Part shown: positions 37,490 through 49,610 of the stretch, one piece after another
Numbering within the stretch: position 1 is the stretch's first letter
Layout: the number at the start of each line of letters is the position of its first letter
Assembly (NCBI GenBank): GCA_025024175.1
Contig: QCXZ01000137.1
Location: 66,154,680-66,218,679, forward strand
Source: Rhyzopertha dominica
Lineage: Eukaryota; Arthropoda; Insecta; Coleoptera; Bostrichidae
DNA: 64,000 bases
Reading direction: 5' to 3'
Notes under the pieces: model-generated
What the model saw: the letters and a program-made list of their open reading frames with translations, nothing else
Database searches by the model: none
Told to the model about the DNA's origin: nothing
Translations under genes and position numbers: made by a program

Positions 37490-38020
37490 GAGAGCTCTTC
37501 TACTACATAAGCGCGACTTTCGATTTCTAGGGCTTTTTTGTCATTTCATGGTATAAATGGTTCGTTGTGATCAACTATCCAATTTTGGGTTTGTCTTTGC
37601 CCAATGACAGGAAGCAAGGTCTGGCCGGAACATAAAATCAGCCCCAGTGTGTTATTTGTTAATAAATTTAAATCATCTTTTTTAAGGTAACTGTCGACGC
37701 CTCTTTGACTATCTTAGGGCTTCATTGATTACTCGACAAAAACTATACAACCACTTACGTAAATGGCGCTCCATTATCAGCAAATTTGCCTATTTTTTAA
37801 TATTTTACATTTTCAGGGACCTCTAAAATATTACCAGTATAAAAATCGTCATTTGCATCCATAATGATCACCGTGTTATTAGCAAAATGGATCTTTCTTA
37901 GTGCTCGGCAACATATCGGGATTCCTTCTAGTTGGCTGGATGTATATTTTGGAACTTTTCTTCTTTCTGTATGTTTTACGGCATTACGCGACAATTCCCG
38001 CGATATGGTGATCATGGATG
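37490..38020 (-). mobile_element. Tc1/mariner-type transposase relic (second family)
   Basis: On the minus strand an open frame (37797-38015) reads KHTERRKVPKYTSSQLEGIP, then CCRALRKIHFANNTVIIMDA, then NDDFYTGN and PENVKY. This matches an insect DDE family in which VxMDDESYF carries the first Asp and GNDxFYxS and PENVKY follow. Here the residues between the Asp and the GND part are deleted. Downstream, FRPDLASCHWAKT (about 37583-37625) matches the second catalytic block (PDLASSHYA). The third block (IENFW type) was not found. This family differs from the DD34D relics elsewhere in the window. It is broken by deletion and stops. Confidence 0.68.
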
Positions 38021-39589
38021 TTCAATATCGGTATGCCAGTTTTCTTACTTAAGTACCAAGTGTGCCGTAAAAAAATTTCGGTGTTCCACTATTTGGTAGG
38101 TACAAAGAATAAGTAGCTTACTGACATTTAGCAATTGCCCGCTAGTCGTTCTACGAGATATGTTCTGTTTAACTAAATTATAAAAGCTTTTTATAATTTC
38201 TAGCTTTTAAGGCATACAGACATAAACAAATTTAAAATCCGACCATGAAATTAAAGACAAGATGCACAACAAAATTATGTTACCATTGCAATCTGCGGTT
38301 TTCTGCATATTAATCATTTTTGGGCTTTGAAAATTTGTGCCATATGATGGTAGAAAAGCGTTTTTTAGCGATTAGCTAATGATTTCAACACATCAGTTCG
38401 CTATATACGGGCTACATCAATTTACATAAACGTTTTATAAATCATTTAAACCCCATTATAACAGCGCACCAGCATAATACTCGTACACAAAAATTTCAGC
38501 AACGCAATTATTTCACACGTTATTCTAAAATGCCTGGCTGCGACTATCAACATATCTTCACATATGCACGCATATACAAATTATAAATTACATAATTATA
38601 TGTTTGCGTCCTCGATTCGTTCATTGCTTTCACATTATAAAAGACGGAAATCCAACTGCACCATGAATTTATGAAACCGACATCCCCGGAGACGATGGGC
38701 CATGGCCTCAAGTGAACCAAACGTAGCAATCATAGTGAACGGCCTTCAGTGACGCTTTCTTACGGTTTCATGTGTAAAAACTCTATGCGAACGTGGATCT
38801 TTAACGCTGGTGATTCCTGTGTCAATGGCACCGATAAAAAAAAAATATCGTGCTGTAACCGTATTTTTATTTCTAGTAGTCCTTTTGCGCTGTCCATGCT
38901 GTTTAACAGTTCTAGCGAGCAACTATGTACTGTTTGACTGATGATATGGTGATTTTTATAGTGAGATTTAAATATTAGATAAGGATTCATCGTCATTAGG
39001 AGGTTGTGCGGATTAAAGTAAACATAATTTAGAGTTCGAAGACGGTGATATAAACAATTTAATCTCTATAATTTCATAGGACATTCCATTGTAATTGAAG
39101 ACTCCATATTAAATGCTACAATCCATCAAATCGCTATTCACGCATCTGATCAACACGTGAAAAATATTTCATTTTCTTCTTGACGGAGCCTTCAACGTAA
39201 CCTTCTGCTGCGGCAGAAGATATGCAGTCATTTATTCGCCAAATGTTTTGCGGAAACAATGTGCTGTCTTGTGGACTAGGAAGATGGGGCTATTTCGCGA
39301 TAATTTGAGGCATCAGACCAACTTTGTCAATACTAATATGTTAAACCGTATACTTTATGTTTCTGTAATAAATGAATAATCTGTTGTGTGTGGTTCGCTC
39401 TGGTTATTTTTTTGTAAAAAAATATCTGGGTTGGTTCACCAATAGCATACAGCCTGCTAATATTCTTGGTCTTCGAAATAGTTACAAATATTGAATCGGT
39501 TTGAATCAATGTCATCTATCTTTATGTATATCATTTCTTCCCACCTGCAAGCACCACACTACCACACAATCAAAGCAACCTATTGAAAA
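38021..39589. other. gene-free stretch
   Basis: No gene recognised. Overlapping frames at 38749-38937 (+) and 38760-38996 (-) shadow each other. A 10-base palindrome GGCCATGGCC lies at 38698-38707 in a small patch of balanced composition (38620-38930). Confidence 0.35.
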
Positions 39590-39950
39590 CTCAATAAATT
39601 TAAGAACTAGCTACACCTTTATCGCAAGATATCCCTCGTCTGATTGAAGGATTTTAAGGCGTTTTAGGTTGACAACCTTCTCCATGTCTCTTCAGTACGA
39701 CGATTAGTTTCACAAACTTGGACATGGCCCGTGTAAAACTTATTTTCGTTTTGGACAAATTTTTGAAGTAAGCAACTAACACATTTTCTGTTATATTCGT
39801 TGCTTTATATTCATCGCACCGAGATGTGAATTTGTTGTACGTTTTGAAGTAATAAGCCATTATTGATTTTCCTGGGAGCAGTTTGCTATCAACACCTTGT
39901 ACAGCTGCATGCAAATCATGGCGTTCATGATCATCCACAGAATCATTTTG
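39590..39950 (-). mobile_element. Crypton-like tyrosine recombinase N-terminal fragment
   Basis: The minus-strand frame 39654-39938 reads KSIMAYYFKTYNKFTSRCDE, then TNITENVLVAYFKNLSKTK, then SKFVKLIVVLKRHGEG and QPKTP, and continues past a stop as KILQSDE. This order is known to me from insect proteins of the tyrosine recombinase (phage-integrase-like, Crypton-related) group: an N-terminal helical DNA-binding part, with ENVLLAYF...LSK, then LK-hinge, then the start of the catalytic domain. The catalytic Arg/His/Tyr region is absent. It is a truncated relic; the family call comes from recall of the pattern and needs a profile search. Confidence 0.5.
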
Positions 39951-41300
39951 GGAACTACGTTTGATGCATACAATTTTATCTGTTATGACAAATGAGTTAT
40001 ATTTATCTAGGGAAGTTTATTGAAACATATGGATAATTAATTACCTGTGTTTATATAAAAAACAGCGCCAGACAATGCGCTATTTGCAAATTTCCTGTTT
40101 TTTCTTTGTTGATTTTTGCCAATTGCTATTTGTTTGAAATGAGGTAACCGCAACAATAACAACCGTAATAGATAGTGCCAATTCCCTAGACAAAAATTAA
40201 AAAAAAAACTAATAATAAAGCAAATTATTCCCTCAATATAAAAAACTCATATCACAAGGCGTTTTGCAGTGCTTGCAAATTAATACTCAGCCTTCGACCA
40301 CATTTATTAAATTTAGTCAGCGTGCGGGAAAACTGCACATTACGATGCTTATATATTAATATACTAAAAGTCATATTCGCTCGGCTACTGCTTCTTGTGT
40401 ACGCTTTATTTAGGTGTAATTCGTTGTGCAAATTAACATGAACTAATATGATTGCAATATCTCAGTTGCATACCTTTACATACTTGTTAAAGGATTCAAG
40501 GCATGTGCTGTCTACAATTTGGTAAAAAAAAAGCGGCCAATATGCAATATTTTACACCTGCTTTTAATTTCATAAAAACTAAACAAACGTGGTCTTGAAT
40601 ACAAAGTTTCGAAGCATCGAGTAGGACAACAATAAGTTGATACAACTAAAAATGACGTAATAATATCTCCGCTTATCACTTGTACACTCTTTTCCAAAGT
40701 ATTTTTATAGTCAGAATTACCTCCTACTGCTTAAAATCCTTAAACTTAAAAGGGCATTTGCAGCTTCGCTTTCATTCTGTTCCAATCCTTTTAAAGTTAA
40801 GTCTTGATCACTAATTTCTTTTTTTCACTAAATTCATGATTCCTTTTTCCGCAGAATTTCTTTTTCAGATCATTCTTCATATCGGGGGCTATCACACTTT
40901 TTTTTATGATTACGGGAATGTACAACAGACTTTTTAAAACATGGTGTTTTGAAACAAATGATGAAGCTTTTGTATAACCTTACTGGATACATACTCTCAT
41001 ATACTCAGTAGAAAGTTTTCCCAGGCTGTTTTTTGTAGACAAATTCTTCGTCCAAAGTCAATAAAAATTAGGATGAGAAAATGTTCTACGAATATTCATT
41101 GGAATTGTCAACTGTTTCTTTCAAGCTAACACGCTTTCCTCGACGACTAACTAGTGACTTCGCCTTTTGAAGATACCAGCATTGCTACCGAAAAGTACAT
41201 CAATCTACGAAGTTTAAGTTTCGGTGAAGGGACTGAATGTGTTTATTTCATTGTTTCTTTGATCGGGAAATGATTTTCACCAAAACTATTTTTGTTACAG
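39951..41300. other. upstream region of the PAN-domain gene
   Basis: No gene recognised. The 61-codon minus-strand frame 40512-40697 lacks features. Since the exon at 41301 appears to start at a splice acceptor, this stretch would be intron (or, if the acceptor is not used, promoter). I see no clear TATA/initiator pair close enough to 41321 to settle it. Confidence 0.35.
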
Positions 41301-41320
41301 ATACCATCAAGTAACGAACA
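41301..41320 (+). other. splice acceptor and 5'UTR end of the PAN-domain gene
   Basis: TATTTTTGTTACAG ends at 41300, a good acceptor with pyrimidine tract. It is followed by 20 bases of leader and the ATG in the context AACAATGAG at 41321. An upstream non-coding exon is therefore likely. Confidence 0.6.
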
Positions 41321-41654
41321 ATGAGTTGGATTCAAGGGGTTCTACTCGTCGTCCTCGTATCCTTGGCCGTCAACGGCCAAAACGACAAGAAAGACTCGGA
41401 TCAAGCAGATGCTCCGGAGAAGCTTCCCGCTCCACCCCCGAACCCACTCGATGACTGCGACCCGGAAATGATCGGCTTCGAATTAATCACCGGTTATGTG
41501 TTTTCGTCCCCCGGAAACGTCCTGGACTCCATCCCGGGCACACTGATGTTGACCGACTGTCTGGAGACCTGCCAGGGCAACGATTCCTGTCAGTCCGTCA
41601 ACTACGAAACGGGACTGTGCGTCCTTTTCAGCTCGAACGCGGACATTCTGCCCG
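41321..41654 (+). CDS. PAN/Apple-domain protein, first coding exon (PAN-ZP family)
   Basis: The exon encodes 111 residues and a split Gly codon (phase 1). Residues 1-20 form a signal peptide (MSWIQG, then a Leu/Val-rich core, ending NGQ). Residues 21-45 are a charged, Pro-rich linker. From Cys46 a PAN/Apple module begins: Cys46, Cys80, Cys84, Cys90 and Cys100, with LTDCLETC and VNYETGLCVLFSS as landmarks. The module is not complete in this exon. The donor CCCG/GTAAGT at 41655 is strong; reading through it hits a stop soon after an ambiguous base near 41787, which supports splicing. In insects this arrangement is typical of secreted apical matrix proteins of the trynity/neyo/nyobe group, in which PAN domains precede a zona pellucida domain and a membrane anchor. 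Those parts are not in the window. Which paralogue it is cannot be decided from one exon. Codon use is GC-rich compared with the surroundings, as expected for a constrained exon. Confidence 0.85.
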
Positions 41655-43639
41655 GTAAGTCACGTTGTGCATTATACCGTTCACACCTCCAGGTGACAAA
41701 TTTATACCACTGGGTCTGTGGGCCAGTGCCGGGTGAGAATTTATTGAGCGGAATAGTTTCGATAAATTGTTTCCGGCACGCGGCCGNACGATAATATTCA
41801 ATTAAATGACTCATGGACACATACATAACTGTATCTGCAAGTTATGGGTCGCTTGAAAACGACGGAATTATGCCGGAGTATCTGTGGTACTACAAGCCGC
41901 GACGTGTGTAACACACATTTCAGCGCAATTTACCATCTTCGTTTTGTATCATCTCGTTTCGCGTGATTACACTACGAGAAATAACAATTATCGTTTGTGA
42001 CCCTTATATTTTGTAAACACATCACTTTACATTTCTAGAAAGCTAACCGGATGAAGATTAAGAAAAGAAAGAAGCCAGGGCTTTGAACCATTACTTTTTT
42101 GGTTGCGGTTTTCGTTCCAACAAAGTGTTTTTCTGATCCAAATGAATATTTAAAGTTCTTTTATTTGTTATCAATAACTATGCAACATATCCCTCCAAAA
42201 TGACACAGTGAATTGATAAAGGATGAAGTGGACAGGGACGAGCTAAACTGAGGAAGGTTGAAACCTTGGTGTTGGAAGATTCATAAGCAGAACCAGTTTT
42301 CGCTCCAACAAAAACAACGGCTTTTTCCGGTTTTCAGTTCAGTTCCGGTTAGAAGCCCTGAAAAAAACTGACAGTACACACGTTCGATTAAGCGGGTTTT
42401 ATATTACAACCAATTGCCAATAGTATCAATAAGAAAATGAGAAAGTGTTCGCTTAATTTAATGTCAAATCCAACAGAAAACGTCCTGTGCAAAATGATCG
42501 AATTCTTCATACTTCATACAAAGATTTTAAAATGACGAACGATTCCTCGAGTGCTCCTGCTCATTAGTATCACTACACAAAAAGTTTGATTAGTTCATAT
42601 TTTCAACGTTTTTGCGATAATTTAACAAATTTTTACTTTTTTCAGTCAACGGTGGAATATGCAGCGTATCCCCTGGGTGATTAAAAATAAGGGGAAAAAT
42701 ATTTTAGATTTCTCAGGGAAACTCACTCTTTGAAATAAGTTCTGTTTATTCTCAAACCCTAAAATGTAATATCCAAGTATTGAATTTCACATTAAAGCCT
42801 AAGTAGGAATACATCTTCTTAAATAATGTTCAAATAATACAGTTGTAGAACAACTGTGAAAGTCTAATAAAATAAATAACACAAAAATAGTAGTAAAACA
42901 AAATAATGCCTGCTTTTGAAACATGCGATGAAAAAAAAACCGTTTCTAGATGAGTCGACAATTGTATTTTACACATATTTAAGATATTGTACTTCATAAA
43001 ATATATGAGTATTAGATTAGTAAATACAAAATTGTGTTTATTTTCGGCATATACGGAAAATACAAACATAATTATAAATAATCGCAGTCGGATTTTTATT
43101 GACAGTGCTGGCTTCTGTGATTTAAGGTAGCTTTTGGTTGTCGATGTTCTGTTATGGGTTAATTTGATGCTGTGTTTTTGAAGTCAAATATTTAATCATC
43201 AAAACTAATTGTAGTCTCAAGCACTTTTGCACCTTACAATGCATTTTCAAGGGACTGATCATTTTTCATCCTGGTTTTATTTTATTATTTATTTAGTCTT
43301 CAATGCATTGTTCTGCTACTGCACTTGATTTCCATTCCATTTGGTTGTTTTATTTATGTAAGATTAGCTCCACGAACAGCGGCAAAGAAGTGGTGAATGG
43401 CCCCTATGAAACGTATTCAGGATTCGCGACATTTCCAAATTTATGATTCTTATTACTAATTCAGAGAGTGTTCTTCTGCTTATTTCTGGCGGGCAAACGT
43501 TAACATACTTCTTACAAATGTTGGAGTAATTAGCTGAATGATCAATAATTGTGTTAAGGATAGTCACAATTAACGCTTTTTCCATATCTCGAACCTCATC
43601 CAAATTTATTAGTTCATAAGAACGACAAGCGCCGACAAT
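41655..43639. other. presumed intron 1 of the PAN-domain gene, first part
   Basis: No next exon of the gene was recognised. A strong acceptor-like TTTACTTTTTTCAG near 42645 is followed by a frame that stops after about 11 codons and has no PAN character. A 79-codon minus-strand frame (43364-43603), starting MDEVRDMEKALI and containing CPPEISRRTLSELVIRI, is codon-like but unassigned. It lies directly downstream of the transposon relic at 43700-44400 and may be part of its tail. Confidence 0.4.
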
Positions 43640-43699
43640 GTCACAAATTAATGATACCTACAAAAATTAAATTTATTTCCACATAAAGAATACTAAATT

Positions 43700-44400
43700 T
43701 AATAATTATACTGTCGTAAAAAAGAATTTATCGTTAGGTGCATCATAAATAAATGTTTGAATTTGTTGTGATATTAATACTTTAGCCGCTTTGCATTAAT
43801 AGAAATCAAAAATTGTCAGGTCTGGATTCCGCGGTGGACACAGATTAGGACCGTCTCGTCTCTTCCTATCCATTTTACTCCGGAGTAGCCCATCATTCAT
43901 AATTACAGAACTGTGAACTGGACAGTCATCATGCTGGAAGTATGTAGAATTGCACAGATCAATGGCAGCTTGTCGAATTTATCACTAAAATAATTTTGTA
44001 GCATTTCCAAATTAGTATTTTGCTTCAAATTGCAATAATAAAAACAGGGCGCGATTATTCCGCAAATTAACTTTCTTGAAATGTACATTTCTGTCACTCG
44101 AGTAACTGCAATATTGTGAGGCTCTGGCGACGTTAATAAAATATGTCGATTCGTCGAAAAATATTATTAATTTTTGGAATTTTCTGTTCACATAAATTTT
44201 TACCCCTCAATCCAAATAAAATTATTCGCGTCCCTGCCTCTAGAGCTTGTCTACACTGTAATTTGAACGGAGTAGTTTTTTTATATTTAAAAATCCTTTT
44301 ACGAGGAAATTTTGGTTTCTTTTTGACAGAATATGATGCTGAAAGGGAAGCAGCATCATCGTCGTATAAAAAAATCTCCATTCGTTTCTGTGTACTGTCG
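43700..44400 (-). mobile_element. mariner-like (DD34D) relic with all three catalytic Asp
   Basis: On the minus strand the frame starting near 44381 gives LQCRQALEAGTRI and EQKIPKINN, then, after a frameshift, IIFFDESTYF (first Asp, about 44144-44173). This is followed by EPHNIAVTRV, RKLICGIIAPCFYYCNLKQN and LEMLQNYFSDKFDKLPLI. The next blocks are YFQHDDCPVHSS (second Asp, about 43909-43944) and PPRNPDLTIFDFY (third Asp, about 43799-43837), then QTFIYDAP. All three acidic residues are present and in order, although at least two frameshifts and a stop after DFY break the frame. It is the best preserved mariner-like copy here. Confidence 0.82.
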
Positions 44401-46199
44401 CACCCTTTTTATTACCACTTTGTAGCTTATCTTCACCTCTACCGAAACACTAAATCAAGAGAATTATTTGCTGTGAGGCTGTAAAGTTGACATTACTGAT
44501 CAGTTAGCGTGTAAAAGAACTTTAGTGTGTGTAATTATTAAAAAAAAAGAAGAGTAATATTATTACACTTAGAATTAACGAGAACACTGTTATAATCTCA
44601 TACCTACTTAGATTTTAATGCCAAAATCAATACTTAAGTATAGGAGGAACGTTTAAAACATTAATTTCTCTTGACAAATACCGGCTACACACAATATGGT
44701 TTTAGCTCTGAGGCTTTGAGGACAAGCAAAATTATAAACCGGGAGTCTTACTGTATGCGTATGAATTAATTTATTTGTTGAGATTTATCATATACGCACC
44801 AACAAAGAGTTGTTGCACGTTCTGTCAACTATACGAATGTGTAATACTAGGTGGCAATTATATAGGCTGCCAGTTAAATTATTATTTTCGCTTAGCTTTA
44901 CAATGCACTTCAGCTTTTGCTGTATTTATCTCTTTACACAGTACCCATTATTACACATTTTGACCATTTTTATATAACATGTTGTACCTCCTACCATCCA
45001 GAAAGTACAGATATGAAAAAAACACATCGTAATGTTATGACAGACAAGCAATGGTGTAACAGGTCCTCATAAACAATTAACCAAATTAAAAAAAATAAAT
45101 AAAAAACCATTAAAAATATCACTCCCATAATAAACCATAGCGTATTGATATAAAATTGCAAGTATTTAAGACAGAGGCACGATGAGCCAAAGGCAAAAAA
45201 ATACCGTCAGCTTCGGCTAGAGAATTGCCAAATTAACAAACCTAATAAAATGCACCACTAAAGGAGTGGATTAACACTGAAGTATTTGACGTTCCAATAA
45301 AACTGAAAATAGTGAAGCAAATGTGAAAAATAAAAGCCAAACGTCAGTTCCGGTCTATGACAAATTACCATGACAACGCAATAAATATAACTTCAACTAA
45401 ACTGCCATTATCGCATGCATATATATTTTTGTATCGGAAGCAAAAGTCGTCAAAAACATCTTTAAAGTAGCGCATTGTATCAGTACTTATATAACTAGTG
45501 TATTTTACCGAGACGCAGCAGGTTCAAATGAACAGAACAGACCATCGCTAAACAACTGCTAAGTGTTAAATGAAGTTAGCAAGTCCAAAATAAACATTCA
45601 TCAGTTGAATACACCTTGCACGGATGCAATTTTTCATACTTGGAATTGTTTATAAGGCTCGCAAACAAATAGATAGGCATTTATGAACCGTTATACTGAC
45701 AATAACGTGTAATTAACACAATTTTACTATATCCTTTCCACAAGCAAACACATATTCTGCTCAGGGCTAACAAGCATTATTTCGTATTAAAAGATATCAC
45801 TAGCTGCATTTAAATGAACAAACACAAAAAGAAAATATTTCTTTTCCAGCAAAAACGGAAATAAATGCATTATGAAACTGACATTACAAACACATTACAT
45901 AGTCTGTTTTATTGATATACTGATGATATGGTTATTAACAATAATCATACTCCATATTATAATATAGTCAATGTTTTGGAAGCACGCATACAATAGTTGT
46001 TGTTTTTTAATTTCTTAAGCCACATTCAAAACGTAAACAGGTATTTTGTATTTGTTAAGACTCCTCCTCCAATGCCTAGTCAAGAATAATATTTGGAAAT
46101 ACAAGTGTCACACAAAGCAATTCATCATAGTGAACACCTAAATAAATAGCTTCCGACCGAATCAGAGCTAATTAGTTTGTTAAACTAGGTAAGATAAAA
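44401..46199. other. AT-rich gene-free stretch within the presumed intron
   Basis: No gene or repeat recognised. The frames at 44143-44484 (+) and 44775-44963 (+) are the reverse-strand shadow of the relic and an unassigned hydrophobic run. Confidence 0.4.
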
Positions 46200-46610
46200 A
46201 TTATTAAAGGAGGAGGAATTGGGGATCGTCTGCATAGGCTTGCACACTAGAGTGAGTAGTATAATTCATTATATTTACAACCCATGTAGGTATATTATGT
46301 AGAACGAGGGTCCGAGTACGCTACCTTGAGTGACTTCACATTGTGTTAGTCTAAAATTGGAAAACCGAGCACTTCCTACAACTTATTGATAACTTACTGT
46401 CTACTAACATGCAATTCAATGTGTTTTCATTCCAACCATAATAGCTTAATTTAGATAAAATGGTCTTACTATTTATTTTATCAAACGCTTTAGAGAAATC
46501 TAGCAGAACCAGTACATCAATGAATTTATTGTCCCGTGTAGTGATCAGTAAGATTCTAGAAAGCTGCATTGATGTATTTATTTTTTCGAATTCAACTAGT
46601 TCCAAGGAAT
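46200..46610 (-). mobile_element. LINE reverse transcriptase relic with YADD
   Basis: The minus-strand frame 46351-46605 reads DVLVLLDFSKAFDKINSKTI, then LSKLSYYGW (reverse transcriptase block A with its Asp). A different frame gives CEVTQGSVLGPSFYIIYLHG (about 46290-46345, the PQGSxLGP block), and after one more shift NYTTHSSVQAYADDPQFLLL (about 46212-46275), which holds the catalytic YADD. Blocks, order and spacing fit jockey/CR1-type non-LTR elements. Pieces further upstream (46900-47180, -) could be linker sequence of the same element but show no firm motif. Confidence 0.82.
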
Positions 46611-47469
46611 AATATTCTTTGAAACACGTTCAAATATTTTAGACATAAGCAAAAGTCATTAAATCTTTTAGTGCCTTATGTATAAGAAATACCGGGACAC
46701 TGACGCAACATTCGCAGTGAGATGTTATCATATTCCGAAGCATTATTTTTCAAATTTTTTGTGTTGGAAGCAGTATCGTCTACTGAAGCCAGTTTTAAGT
46801 GAAGACGTAAGTTCTGATCTAGTCTGTTATCGTATACCTTAGGGGCATTAGTTTCTTAAGAAAAGTATATTTAACTGGTTTTAATTACACTCTAGTGGCT
46901 AGATCTACCATTTAATGAAGAAATATGTTCAGGTCTGTCTTAGCGACCTCCTCTTCCATCCTTGGGCAACTATAACTTAAGCCAGATTGTATGGCTTGTA
47001 CTCTGCGCGGAATCATGCCATGAAAGAAGGCAAATGCTTTGTGTCCTACCATCTATGCGAATGATACATCTAGCTGCACAGATGTAAAATCAGATTTTTG
47101 TTCATTTGCTGGCCATGCATTGTCGGACATTCTAGGTACGTCATTTATACAACGAGCATTAATTTTAGATTAGTATTTGTATTTTAGATGATAATAACCC
47201 AAATCATTGGACTACAGGAGAGGTTCTGTTAATTGCCCATTTAGATCGCTAGATGTCTCACCAAATGATTTCTTTTTAATGGCCATCTGAAGTGATGACT
47301 AAGGAGTTGTGTCTCCGGATTATCTAAAAATGTCGAAGTATTATTCCATATGTGTTTCACTTTCAAGCTATAGCTATTGATTATTTTAAGTCTTGCCATT
47401 ATTAATAAGAATAAAACTGGTAAGATGACCTAAATTAGCATGAATTGTGTGTCTATTTTTTTATTCATT
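46611..47469. other. gene-free stretch, possible LINE remainder
   Basis: The minus strand around 46930-47180 reads in places like protein (for example FHGMIPRRVQAIQSGLSYS) and may be the worn upstream part of the LINE relic. No endonuclease block was recognised. Confidence 0.3.
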
Positions 47470-48130
47470 TCAAATCGAAGGTATATCTGTTTCGTATAGC
47501 CCCTATGTACTTGATCCAGCAATGAGTCTCATTTTTTCACACGCTTCCGTTGATGAAAAAATTGCAAATGGGATGGCAATCGAATCGGATTCAATTTGCC
47601 TTAGCCGGAACGCACTTGCTCTCATATTGTGTGCGATTGAATCCTGCCAGCAAGTAGGTGGAGCCCCGGTTAATTAAACAGCCTCCGGGCAACCGTTTGA
47701 CGGAATTCCGAAAAGCTTTATCGCGGACGTATGTCCCAATCTGCATATTATGATGGGTAAATTAGACTCGCCTCAGGTTTACTTATTTATACGGGGGGCG
47801 CGTTGTTGGCGAATTATGAGCCCTGTGTGAGATAATTTCGCTCCTGGTGCCGTAAAATTGAAGCCGCTAGGTGGCGGCAATCACGCCGCTATTTTATCCG
47901 AGTTTCTAGGACTCGTTTCCGTATCGGCCGGGTGCAATTTGTGTGATTACTGCAATCAGGGATTCGGTATTGTTGTTTATTATGCCGGACCGGTCGAGAA
48001 AATGCTTTATGTAGGAAAGTGGTGCTGCCACTATTAAGAGCACGTCCGACTTCACAGCATGCAGCTGGATTAGATGGGGAGTTTTTAAAAGTCCGAGGAA
48101 TATTTCCATCCGTAGCGTGCAAATTTCATG
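47470..48130. promoter_or_regulatory. candidate insulator/regulatory island with CTCF-like site
   Basis: Balanced composition, with overlapping frames on both strands and no domain. GCCGCTAGGTGGCGGC at 47863-47878 fits the core of the CTCF consensus (CNNTAGGTGGCGC-type) that is conserved between flies and vertebrates. Flanks contain AATTTCGCTCC and CAATCACGCCGC. The site word is seen; occupancy is inference. Confidence 0.42.
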
Positions 48131-48299
48131 TTGAAGCTATAGCAACATAATATGTCAATTAGGCGGTTGCTTATACAATTTTTCCACCATAATCCTGTGG
48201 CACTAGCTGCCTGTGGAACTAAGAGATTCGAATTTCGAATTTGCTCAGCTTCGTAACGTTAATTTCGAACATCGTAAGTTAATAACATTTCTGTATGTT

Positions 48300-49610
48300 C
48301 AATAATGGTGTACACTTGCTGCCAAGATATTTGAACTATCGTATAAGTAAAGGCAAGGATGCGAATTTCTCGTAACAATAGAGGGATTAGGGTGGTTGTA
48401 AATATTCTTTGAAATATTACTGTTTGAATGTTTTACATTATAAACTATAAGACATATACATTTAAAGAATAATATTTGCAACTTTTTTAAAAACAAAATT
48501 AGTTTAATCACTAATAAACTTTTATCATCGTCGCTATCACCGTCACTATCGCTACCATTAATTTCTATAATTGGTTCATTCACAAAATGTTGTCGGTAAA
48601 TGTCTTCAATTTTTTAACGTCTCTTACAAAATTTGACCAATTTTCTGCGGTGATGCGATTAACTGCATTATTGATTAATTCAGTCGTCTCACTCTACCAA
48701 ATTTGGGTACGTTATTGTTTCTTCTTATAAACGACTTCAACTGACTGCACGATAATTCTATCGGGTTGAAGATGCAGTGGTACGGAGGAATACGCAAAAC
48801 AGTGTGCCCAAGTTCTTCAACCACTTGTCTAGCTTGGGTGGTAATATAAATTGATTTTCTCAAGAAAATTTTGAATTACTTCTTTTTTTTGCGTTGGCAT
48901 TTGAGACCTTTTCATACTATTGACAGTGATTTCTCAATAATCTTTCTTTCAACCAATCTTCGAAAACTTGACCAGTCATTTCATTGTGGTAATCAACCTT
49001 AGCACCTTTAATATTTTTCGCCGCTAGAAACAAGACATTATCCACCAATATTGATCCCGCATGTAAAATAATAATCCTCTTGCCCTTACTTGGAGGAATG
49101 TTTAATTTGCACTTTGCAGTTTTATCATTCCAACCTTTTTTAGCTGTATCGTGAGTGTCACACCATGTCTCGTCCAAATAAGAAATTGGATGATTTTCTT
49201 CGCAAAACCGTTGAATTTCCTTCAAATATTTTCGGCGCCATTTTGTTATTCCTTCACCTTCCATTAAAACATTTTGTTTTTCAATATTTTTAAAATGAAA
49301 ACCCATTTCGTTGATGAATCTTCTTAAGGTTTGTTGGGAGCATTCCACCATTTTATTTTCGATTAATTTTTGGTGCACCTGTGGCGATGCGGAACTGTTT
49401 GTTAGCAACGCCTTTTTTATGAGGCTTGTTACAGAAGCGTCTTTGTCTTCTTTCTTCAAATTTTCGAAAACTTGCAAAATATTTTTTTTCACCGACTATA
49501 CAAAATTTATGCACTGTTTTCGACGAAGACGGCTGTTCTTCCGGTACTTGAAGAACAATCTCAGTATCATTTTCTTTCAAAGGTAGAGGTGCCTGGAGTT
49601 CATCAATTTG
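48300..49610 (-). mobile_element. DDE transposase relic (IS630/Tc1-like), second Asp deleted
   Basis: The minus strand carries a long transposase relic. An N-terminal acidic leader (49353-49580) shifts by one base near 49490, in an A run, into a 191-codon frame (48917-49492). That frame holds a winged-helix-like part (QQTLRRFINEMGFHFKN) and ISYLDETWCDTHDTAKKGW (first Asp). After a stop the reading resumes as YEKVSNANAKKK. Later come VVEELGHTVLRIPPYHCIFN and PIELSCSQLKSFIRR (third residue, Glu, in PIEL). The short stretch that should read like MDNAPYHS, with the second Asp, is missing exactly at the junction near 48920. An acidic tail (GSDSDGDSDDDK) follows, in another frame, near 48530-48570. 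The family is the arthropod DDE group with RLPPYHCxxNPIEL; it is not active. Confidence 0.85.

Noticed and set aside
41602..41826. 74-codon minus-strand frame
   Set aside because: Shadow of the PAN-domain exon on the opposite strand.
42620..42690. Strong acceptor-like TTTACTTTTTTCAG as possible exon 2
   Set aside because: The frame that would follow in phase 1 stops after about 11 codons and has no PAN-domain character.
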